From contig CP092872.1 in NCBI GenBank assembly GCA_030710605.1, positions 10,659,090 to 10,723,089 on the forward strand: 64,000 bases of DNA, read 5' to 3'. Shown here piece by piece: positions 54,385 to 64,000 of this stretch. The notes beneath the pieces are model-generated. The model was not told where the DNA came from and made no database searches. It saw nothing but the letters and a program-made list of their open reading frames with translations. Position numbers and translations under genes: made by a program. How positions within the stretch are numbered: position 1 is the first letter of the stretch; the number at the start of each line of letters is the position of its first letter. The DNA comes from Cordylochernes scorpioides. Taxonomy: Eukaryota; Arthropoda; Arachnida; Pseudoscorpiones; Chernetidae.

Positions 54385-55080
54385 TCAATATCATTATTTT
54401 ATATATTCAATATCATTATATATTCAAGCATCTTTCAAAGAGAGTATTGCTTGATGCAAATATGTATACACATTTACACGGTCCTGAAATCTCATGTCCA
54501 TAGTATATTTGAATACCATTTCTAAGATTTTCCATCCTCCATTACAACACACTATATACATTGAGAGAGGTTGCCTGGCTGGTATTCATAGTTCTGTAAA
54601 AAATATACACTTCGGCTAGATGGAGGTTTTTATTTTCTCAACGTTTTAACAAAAAATGTTTTGTCTTCGTCAGTAGAAATATAGTATTTGACAAGGCGCT
54701 GAAATTATTCTCAATTTTTAACGTCTTGCCAAATACTTTATTTTAATTTATTCTGACGAAGACAAAATATTTTGTTTGAAACGTTGATAAAATAAAAGTT
54801 TAAACTGGCCGAAGTGTCTATTTTTTAAGAAATATATAAATTGAATAGTCCAATACACAGTATTAGAGATCAAAGAAGCGCGATCCGGTAGCTTAAATTG
54901 TCGAAACCGCTGTGAGGGTTCACCACTGATGAGCTAATCCCTTCCAATATATTTTCATCGCAGTGAGGATAGTAGAAGTTCTGTTTTATTTGAAAAGTAA
55001 CATTTTTGATTTTATAGTTTTATTTATCAAATATCTTTGGCTATTCAGTATCACATTGCCTATCTGTTATTTCATATATA
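54385..55080 (+). repeat. Segment M, second copy
   Basis: Parallel to 26945-27850. The hairpins CTTCGTCAG (54678-54686, minus) and CTGACGAAGACAAAATATTT (54761-54780, plus) followed by GAAACGTTG and AATAAA are better kept than in the first copy. A module lies at 54895-54950. Confidence 0.75.
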
Positions 55081-56123
55081 TACACTCATGGACAAAACTT
55101 AAGGAAGTTGTACCTTATAGCATGTATATCGGGATTCAGACAATAACTCTGAAAGATACATTCATAGACAAAACTTAAGGAAGTTGTACATTTTAGCCTG
55201 TATATCGGGATTGAGACAATAACTCTGAAAGATACACTCATGGACAAAACTTAAAGAAGTTGTACCTTCTAACATGTATATCGGGATTCAGACAATAACT
55301 CTGAAAGATACATTCATAGACAAAACTTAAGGAAGTTGTACCTTTTAGGGCTGTATATCGGGATTGAGACAATAACTCTGAAAGATACACTCATGGACAA
55401 AACTTAAGAAATTTATACCTTAAACATGTATATCGGGATTCAGACATTAACTCTGAAAGATACACTCATCGACAAAACTTAAGGAAGTCGTACCTTTTAG
55501 TATGTATATTGGGATTCCGACAATGACTCTGAAAGATATTACAGTGATCTTTATTGAGATACACGAGATAGACAAGTTTGAACAAAATTGTCTCTGTCTT
55601 TTATGAAAAAAAATAGACCTTTGGAGTCATATACTCACTGTATAAGTACGTCATACTAGCTTTATATGCAGTCTATATTAAATGTATATGTACCTTATAC
55701 TTAGTTCTATTACATGTACTTTATTTTGTTCATTTTTCAAGATAAAATTGTGGAAAGTGTTTAAAAAATCTACAAATAAATATATTTCCACAATGAGTTT
55801 CTTTTCTAATTTTAAATTGCGAGCTTTCAAGTGATAATCACATTTCAACAGGCTTAATTAAAACAATTGACTATTTCTTACAATAAATATTTACAAATAT
55901 ATATGAAAACAGCGTGGATATTTATAACTGAATTTCCGAAAATTTGCAATTTTAAAATTTTTGAAACTTTATTTTCATACTGTATATGTATTTTAAACAC
56001 AATTTATAAGTTATTTATAGCTTGATACATATAAACACTCATGCATAAAACTTAAGGAAGTTGAAAGTCTTTTGATTTGAACCAACAACTTCTACCTCCT
56101 CAAGTGTTTTGTCCTTGAGTGTA
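55081..56123 (+). repeat. 76-bp array (six units) and MITE spacer
   Basis: The array is 55081-55545, in which several units use CATTCATAGACAAAACTT rather than CACTCATGGACAAAACTT. The spacer and the compact MITE (56036-56122) follow. Confidence 0.8.
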
Positions 56124-57302
56124 GTAGTGTTTGATAATTGGCTTCAATCAGAATAAATATTTATTTTGATGTATGTTTTCCTCAATATTTTACATAACAA
56201 TCTAAACTACAAGTGGGAACTATCTGAAATAATGTCATTGAGGATAATTACGGCGAAGATAGGGTACGTTTCTACTTCAGGTGACGCTCTCACGTTTTAG
56301 GATACGAAAGATAATTTCAGAGTCGATATAGGTATAAAAGGAAAACCGAAAAATACAATATAACAGCGGTATGATAGATTACACTACCGAAACCGCTGGG
56401 AGGATTCATCACTGATGAATCAGACCCTTGTATTAATTTTACATTGCAGAAATGGCAGTAGAAAATTGTTTGATTTATAAAAGAATCATACGCGTCTATA
56501 ATAGTTTCGAATTTTCATAACAGATGGCGCGCTATTGTATCATAATATAGGAACATCTCTCAATTGACATATATATAAATTATATACAATTAAACCTGTC
56601 TATAGCGCCCCCTCTAAATAACACCTTCTTCTCTATAGCGCCCAATTTAAATACGTAGTATGATACGATTTACATTAAAGGTGACCTGTCTATAGCACCC
56701 CCTCTTTAAAGCACCCTATTTTGGCGAGTTCCAAGAGGGAGCGCTATGGACAGGTTTAACTGTATTTGGTGTCACATTCCCAAGTATACCTTGATGAATG
56801 GGCATCGTGTAGATCTTAATGTAGATGTTGTTTTTATGTTGTCGAGTCCATGCTCTTCATTGGAAAATGGATGCCGTTGCCACGTTAGTCACCTTGGACC
56901 AATTATATAGCACCTATTTTGGTGAGTCCTAAGAGGGGGCGCTATAGACAGGTTTAACTGTATATAAATCTTCTATATATTTCAAAAAATGCCACAGGCT
57001 TCTGGAGATGAGATTCATTTTTATCTTTATTATTAACGTAATCTCAAGCTTTGGGAATCTCTGCCCTTCAACAGGATAACATAGAAACATATGTACTCCT
57101 GTAAAAGGGCAAAGATGCCCGAAAGTTCGAAAATACCTTTAATAAAGATGAAAAAACTCATCTACAGAAACCTGTAGAATATATTTGAAAGATTACAGTA
57201 TAATTTTCTTAATTCTTTTAAAATTATAAACTCAATAGCAAAAATCTTCATACATCTTATTAATTGGACGATTGCAATTTTATCACGAATTGTGGTATAC
57301 AA

Positions 57303-57548
57303 GATACAATGTCAATTTGTAAAACGACATTTTAAAACTATCCCGCATGAGTTTCTTGTCAACGAAAAATTAAATTTTATTTCAAGGAGAAATAACGATT
57401 ATTTCTAACCTTAGGGATGAGGTATGAAAGGAATGAATTGTCGAAGAGTAATGATAAACGGAAAATAAAAGTGTCCAGGGATGGGAATCGAACCCACAGT
57501 GTTCCGCTTATGCCGGGCAGATGCCATGTCCACTAGGCTACCCTGGAC
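57303..57548 (-). repeat. tRNA-derived SINE, full length, in the higher-order repeat
   Basis: Minus strand: tRNA-like head at 57548-57474, then body (TTTATCATTACTCTTCGAC-type words, GTTAGAAATAATCG, AATTTTTCGTTGAC) ending near ACGACATTTTACAAATTG. It is absent from the equivalent place in the 59.9-kb unit (ACAAGATACAATTGTAAAT), so the insertion site is directly visible. The copy at 63957-64000 is cut by the window end. Confidence 0.8.
57474..57547 (-). tRNA. tRNA-like head of the SINE (pseudo-tRNA)
   Basis: Acceptor TCCAGGG pairs with CCCTGGA over seven bases. D-arm GCC/GGC with TAGCCTAGTGG as A box, T-arm GTGGG/CCCAT with GGTTCGATTCC as B box. The anticodon stem TCTGC/GCGGA leaves a nine-base loop instead of seven, so it is not a normal tRNA and no amino acid is assigned. 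It serves as a pol III promoter for the SINE. Confidence 0.6.
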
Positions 57549-58694
57549 ATATGTTCCGTTCGTAAATAAATAGCTTTATCTACATATTGGCTACAATATT
57601 CATATTATCTTATATAGCTATTAGTGGCTTGAAAAAAATATTTCATATCAAAGCCCGGCCGCTAAATACGCAGAGTTAAAAATAATCGATAACTTTATAT
57701 TTTGTATTAATTTTTTTTGTGTTTATCATTGATTGGGCTTAAATAATTATGGTTTAATTAATTCAGCATGGAATCTTTATTTATTATAAGCTATTATAAT
57801 TACCTTTTAGTAATTGTGCCAATTTATTCTTCGAATTTGAATATAATCGTTTAGAGCGCCATCTATGTTTCAAATTATAAACTTTTTATGGCGTCATTCT
57901 ATTTTCTCAGTAAAACAAACTTTGCCAAGATATCCTCTACAGTACAGGATATACAGGAGATAAAGGTAAACAGATCAATACAATATTAAGGCAGTATGCA
58001 ATATTAAATTGATGGACTCACCACTGATGAGCCAGGCCCTTCCAATATTTCATTATTGCAGTAAGGGCAGTAGAAAGTTTGTTCTATTTCGTTTATTTGA
58101 ATAAGTTCACGCACGAAAATAATGTTTATATTCTCAACAATAATATTTTTATATCAGTTAATACATTTATAATATTTCAAATTTGCATACAGAGAAGATT
58201 CCTTTAAATTTGAATATGGAATCGGTTTTATATATATTGAGATGTATTAATAAATTCTTTTTTTGTTAATTATTTTGGCTATTCAATGTACTACAAATTT
58301 ATGTCGGGAGTTTTTCACTTCCATAAATATTGTGAAAGACCATCACACTATAAATGTAAATGATTCACATTACTATATCTTAAAGACATCATTAAAAAAT
58401 AAATATATAATGAGGCACGTTATTTTGTAACCCATAAAAATTTTAATATTGATATTGTGGCGAATAAATAATTAAAACTTTATTTATTTTATTATTTAAT
58501 TTATAATTTATACTCTCATGTATTTGTGTGTGTGGACAAAATTTAAGGAAGTTGTACCTTCTAGCATGTATATCGGGATTCAGACAATAACTCTGAAAGA
58601 TACACTCATGGACAAAACTTAAGAGAGGAAGTGGAAAGTATATGATGTCGAATAAAAACTTCTACTTTCTTAAGTGTTTTGTATCTAAGTGTAG

Positions 58695-61600
58695 TAGTGT
58701 TTGATAATTGGTTTTAATCAGAATAAATATTTATCTCTATGTACGTTTTCCCCCAGTATTTCACATAACCATCTAAACTACAAGTGGAAATTATCTTGAA
58801 TAATGTCATTGAGGTTAAATAAGACGTAGATAGTGCACATTTTTACTTCAGATGACGCTCTCACGTTTTAGGATACGAAAGATTATCTCAGAGTTAGTAT
58901 CAGTATAAAAGGAAAACCTATAATTACAATATAACAGAGGTATGATAGATTAAACTGGCGAAACCGCTGGGTGGATTCACCACTAATGAACCAGGCCCTC
59001 CCATTAATATTTCATTCCAGTAAGGGCAGTAGAAATTGTTTAATAATTAAAATAATCATACGCGTCTATAATATTTCGAATTTCATAACAGATGGCGCGC
59101 TGATGTATCATAATATAGGAACATCTCTCAATTGACTTATATATAAATTATATACAGTTAAAACTGTCTATAGCACCCCCTCTAAATAGCGCCTTCCAGT
59201 CTATAGCGCCCGTTTTTAAAATGGTAGTACGATGCGATTTATATTAAAAGTGACCTGTCTATAGCACCCCCCCTCTATATCACCCTATTTTGGCGAGTTC
59301 CAAGAGGGAGCGCTTATGGACAGGTTTAACTGTATTTGGTTTCACATTCCCAAGTATACCTTGATGGGTGGGCATCGTGTAGATCTTAATGTAGATGTTG
59401 TTTTGTTGTTGTCGAGTCCATGCTCTTCATTGGAAAATGGATGCCGTTGGCATGTTAGTCACCTTGGACCAATTCTATAGCACCCTATTTTGGTGAGTCC
59501 CAAAGGGAGGCGCTATAGACAGGTTGAATTGTATATAAATCTGTTATATATTTCAAACAAATACCACAGGCATCTGGAGATGAGTTTCTTTATCTTTATT
59601 ATAAACGTAATCTCGAGCTTTCGGGTATTTCTTCCCTTCTACAGGACTACACATGTACCTATGTACTCCTGTAGAGGGGAAAGAGATTCCCTAATGCTCA
59701 AGATTACATTTAATAAAGATGAAAGATACTCATCTCCAGAAACCTGTGGCATTTGTTTGAAAGATAACAGTATCATTTTCTTAATTCTTTTAAAAGATAA
59801 AACTAAATAGCATAAATCTTTAAACATCTTATTTATAGGAAGATTGCAATTTTATCACGAATTGTGATATACAAGATACAATTGTAAATAAATAGATTTA
59901 TTTACATATTGGCTACAATATTTATATTTCAATACATAGCTATTAGTGGCTTGAAAAAATATATCAGGAGGTCTACCCGCTATCTACACCAAGTTTAAAA
60001 TATCGATAACTTTATATTTTGAATTAATTTTTTTGTGTTTATCATTGATAGGGCTTAATTAATTATGGTTTAATTAAATTAGCATAAAATCTTTATTTAC
60101 TATAAGCTATTATAATTACATTTTAGTAATTGTGCCAATATATTCTTAGAATTTCAATATAATCGTTTAGAGCGCCATCTATGTTTGAAAATATAAACTT
60201 TTTATGGCGTCATTCTATTTTCTCAGTAAACCAAACTTTGCCAAGAATTCCTCTACAGTACAGGATATACAGGAGATAAAGGTAAACAGATCAATACAAT
60301 ATTAAGGCAGTATGCAATATTAAATTGATGTACTCACCACTGATGAGCCAGGACCTTCCAATATTTCATTATTGCAGTAAGGGCAGTAGAAAGTTTGTTC
60401 TATTTCGTTTATTTGAAAAAGTTCACGCACGAAAATAATGTTTATATTCACAACAATAATATTTTTATATCAGTTAATACATTTATAATCTTTCAAATTT
60501 GCATACAGAGAATATTCCTTTGAATTTGCATAATTAATCGGTTTTATATATATTGAGATGTATTAATAAATTGGTTTTCTGTTAATCATTTTGGCTATTC
60601 AATGTGCTACAAATTTATGTTGGGAGTTTTTCACTTCCATAAATAATGTGAAAGTCCATCACACTATAAATGTAAATGATTCACATTACTATATCTTAAA
60701 GACATCATTAAAAGATAAGTATATAATGCCACGTTTTTTCTATCTAATACATTTTCTGATATTAATATTGTGGCAAATTTAACAATTTAATACTTTATTT
60801 ATTTTAATATTTAATTTATAATTTATACACTCATGTATTTGTACGTGTGGAAAAAATTTAGGTAAGTTGTACCATTTAATATGTATATCGGTATTCACAC
60901 AGACAATAACTCTGAAAGATACACTCATGAACAAAACTTAAGGAAGTTGTTATATTTAACATGTATATTGGGATTCAGACAACAACTCAGAAAGATACAC
61001 TCATGAACAAAACTTAAGGAAGTTGTACCTTTTAAGATGTATATCGGAATTCAGACAATAATTCTGAAAGATACATTCATGGACAAAACTTAAGGAAGTT
61101 GTACCTTTCAGCATGTATATCGGGATTCAGACAATAACTCTGAAAAATACACTCATGGATCAAACTTAAGGAAGTTGTACCTTCCAGCATGTATATCAGG
61201 ATTCAGACAATAACTCTGAAAGATACACTCATGGATAAAACTTAAGGAAGTTGTACCTATAACATGTATATCAGGATTTAGACAATAACTCTGAAATATA
61301 TTACAGTGACCTTTATTGAAGACGCATGAGATAACTAAGTGTGAACAAAATTGACTCTTTCTCCTTCAACAGACAACCCCGGCGACATATATTCACTGTA
61401 TATTTACGTTATACACATTTTATAACTAGTTTATATTAAATATGTGTAATGTAATTTATGCCTAGTTATTATTTACTTTATTTTATTATTGTTTATGTAT
61501 TTTAAATACACTTTATATGTTATTTTTAGCTCGATATATATGTACACTTTCATGAACAAAACTTAAGGAAATTGTACCTTTTACCATATCTATATCGGGA

Positions 61601-62442
61601 TTGAGACAATAACTCTGAAAGATACACTCATGGACAAAACTTAAGGAAGTTGTACCTTTTAGCATGTATATCGGGATTGAGAAAATAACTCTGAAAGATA
61701 CACTCATGGACAAAACTTAAGAAAGTTGTACCTTTTAGCATGTATATCTGGATTCAGACAATAACTCTGAAAGATACACTCATGGACAAAACTTAAGGAA
61801 GTTGTACCTTTCAACATGTATATCGGGATTCAGACAATAGCTCTGAAAGATATTACAGTGACCTTTATTGAAGACATGCGAGATAGACAAGTTTGAACAC
61901 AATTTCCTGTCTCTTATGAAAAAAAAACAGACATTTGGAGACATATACTCACTCTATATGTACGTCATGCTAGCTTTATGTGTAGTCTATATTAAATGTT
62001 TATGTACTTTATATACTTAGTCCTATTACATGTACTTTATTTTCTTCATTCTTCAAGATAAAATTGTGAAAAGTGTTTAAAAAAACTACAAATATCTATT
62101 TTTCACAATGAGTTTCTTTTCTAATTTCAAATTGCGAGCGTTCAAGTGATAATCACATTTCAACAGGCTTAATTAAAACAATTGACCATTTCTTTCAATA
62201 AATATTTACAAATATACGTGCACACAGCGTGGATATTTATAACTGAAATTTCAAAAACTTGCAATTTCAAAATTATTAAAACTTTATTTTCATACTTTAT
62301 ATGTATTTTAAACACTATTTATATGTTATTTATAGCTTGATACATATGTACACTCATGGATAAAACTTAAGAGAGGAAGTGGAAAATCTTTGATATCAAC
62401 CTAAAACTTCTACTTCCTTAAGTGTTTTGTCCCTGAGTGTAG
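58695..62442 (+). repeat. Higher-order unit, longer copy without SINE
   Basis: 3748 bp from Q to Q. Q with module (58952-59012), pogo-like MITE 59155-59535, R with hairpins at 59615-59700, no SINE at 59880, P at 60255-60825, 76-bp arrays at 60830-61290 (six divergent units) and 61540-61850 (four units), spacers and a compact MITE at 62350-62440. Confidence 0.85.
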
Positions 62443-64000
62443 TAGTGTTTGATAATTGGTTTTAATCAGAATAAATATTTATCTTTATGTATGTTTTCCC
62501 CAAGTATTTTACATAACAATCTAAACTACAAATGGAAACTATCCGAAATAATGTCATTGTGGATAAATAATAGGTAGAGAGGGCACATTTCTACCTTCAG
62601 GTGACACTCTTACGTTTTAGGATACGAAAGATTATTTCAGAGTCGGTATCACTATAAAAGAAAACCGAAAAAAACAATATAACAGCGGTATGATAGATTA
62701 AACTGGCGAAACCGCTTGGAAGATTCACCACTAATGAACCAGACCCTCCTATTAATTTTGCATTGCAATAAGAGCAGTATACATTGTTTAATTTTTAAAA
62801 GAATCATATACGTCTATAATAGTTTCGAATTTTCATAACAGATGGCGCGCTAATGTATGATAATATAACAGCATCTCTCAATTGACTTATATATTGATAC
62901 GTGCTGTAAACATCTCAAAATTATTATTTTCATATTTAATTTTTCATAGAACTTTATTCCAATGATCATCATCACTTGGCATTGTTTACATGAGGACTTT
63001 GTAAAAATGAGACGTTGGTTAAAAATAAAAACTAACGAGACATACATTCTTGATTATTTATTTCCTTTACATTAAAAATAGCCATAAAAGAAAAACTTAT
63101 ATACATCCGCTACAATATAAATTATATACAGTTAAACCTGTCTATAGCGCCCCCTCTAAATAGAGCATTCCTCTATATAGCGCGCGATTTTAAATACTTA
63201 GTACGATGCGATTTACATTAAAAGTGACCTGTCTATAGCACCCCCTCTAAATAACGCCTTCCTCTCTATAGCACCCGTTTTAAATACGTAGTACGATGTG
63301 ATTTACATTAAAAGTGACCTGTATATAACACTCCCTCTCTATAGCACCCTATTCTGATGAGTCCCAAGAAAGGGCGCTATAGACAGGTTTAACTGTAATT
63401 GGTTTCCATTCCCTAGTATACCTTTTTGAATGGGCATCGTGTAGATCTTAATTAGATGTTGTTTTGGTGTTGTCGAGTCCATGCTCTTCATTGGAAAATG
63501 GATGCCGTTGCCACGTTAGTCACCTTGGACCAATTATATAGCACCTATTTTGGTGAGTCCCAAGAGGGGGCGATATAGAAGGGTTTAACTGTATATAAAT
63601 CTTCTATATATTTCAAAAAATGCCACAGGCTTCTGGAGATGAGATTCATTTTTATCTTTATTATTAACGTAATCTCAAGCTTTTGGGAATCTCTGCCCTT
63701 CTACAGGATAACATAGAAACATATGTACTCCTGTAAAAGGGCAAAGATGCCCGAAAGTTCGAAAATACCTTCAATAAAGATGAAAAAAACTCATCTCCAG
63801 AAACCTGTAGAATATGTTTGAAAGATTACAGCATCATTTTCTTAATTCTTTTAAAATTTGAAACTAAATAGAAAAAATCTTCAAACATCTTATTAATTGG
63901 ACGATTGCAATTTTATCACGAATTGTGATTTACAAGATACAATGTCAATTTGTAAATCGACATTTTAAAACTATCCCGCGTGAGTTTCTTGTCAACGAAA
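62443..64000 (+). repeat. Higher-order unit, incomplete at window end
   Basis: Q with module (62700-62760), an extra AT-rich stretch of about 230 bases at 62890-63115 not seen in other units, pogo-like MITE 63126-63595 with an internal duplication of its left half (63220-63320), R with hairpins near 63680-63760, and the SINE from about 63957 to the end. Confidence 0.8.

Larger units (their letters stand above)
56124..58694 (+). repeat. Higher-order unit, complete copy with SINE
   Basis: 2571 bp from Q to Q. Q with module (56385-56440), pogo-like MITE 56583-56961, R with hairpins near 57046-57130, SINE at 57303-57548, rest of R, P at 57945-58520 and one 76-bp unit at 58530-58605, then a compact MITE. 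Confidence 0.85.

Noticed and set aside
57474-57547. A functional tRNA gene on the minus strand
   Set aside because: Acceptor and T arms are good, but the anticodon loop has nine bases and the sequence is joined to a repeat body found in many places, so it is a SINE head.

Overview
The window is non-coding, AT-rich eukaryotic DNA built almost wholly from transposable elements and satellite. No host gene with introns was recognised. The mix of elements (Penelope-like, Ty3/gypsy, a Ty1/copia scrap, Jockey/I-like and R1-like LINEs, mariner and hAT transposons, tRNA-derived SINEs, Helentron-like ends) suggests an arthropod. I cannot name the species. A 100-base run of N at 26842-26941 is a scaffold gap.

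Layout. 1-1040 is a frameshifted Penelope-like reverse transcriptase. 2322-8874 is a nearly intact, very young Ty3/gypsy element on the minus strand (gag, PR-RT-RNase H, integrase, an extra membrane ORF), inserted in an (AT)n tract. 8875-10495 holds decayed ribozyme-bearing repeats. 10496-16035 is a second LTR element whose LTRs are almost identical although its interior keeps only gag and protease remnants. 16036-27850 is a mosaic of short repeats: long inverted repeats, a SINE family, a copia scrap, LINE 3' ends, and at 22889-22930 a complete predicted type I hammerhead ribozyme.

From 27.85 kb the window is dominated by one repeat system. A 76-bp satellite (about 5.5 kb, roughly 72 copies at 27853-33366) carries the terminal inverted repeat of a small DNA transposon. 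It recurs as short arrays inside a higher-order unit of about 2.3-3.8 kb that fills 34.2-36.35 kb and 52.5-64 kb. That unit also carries a pogo-like MITE, paired hairpins and a conserved module with CTGATGAG and GCGAAACC boxes.

The higher-order array is split by large insertions. The first is a mariner-family transposon (36356-47107, about 398-bp terminal inverted repeats) whose transposase is interrupted by a LINE, itself interrupted by an R1-like LINE and an oppositely oriented RNase H-bearing LINE. The second is a BED-finger hAT transposase (48352-50336) abutting a LINE with a long uninterrupted RT ORF (50343-52370).

Nothing here works as an operon. The window is a record of who inserted into whom. 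The parts most worth testing are the hammerhead ribozyme and its decayed relatives, the transposon-end satellite and the conserved module.
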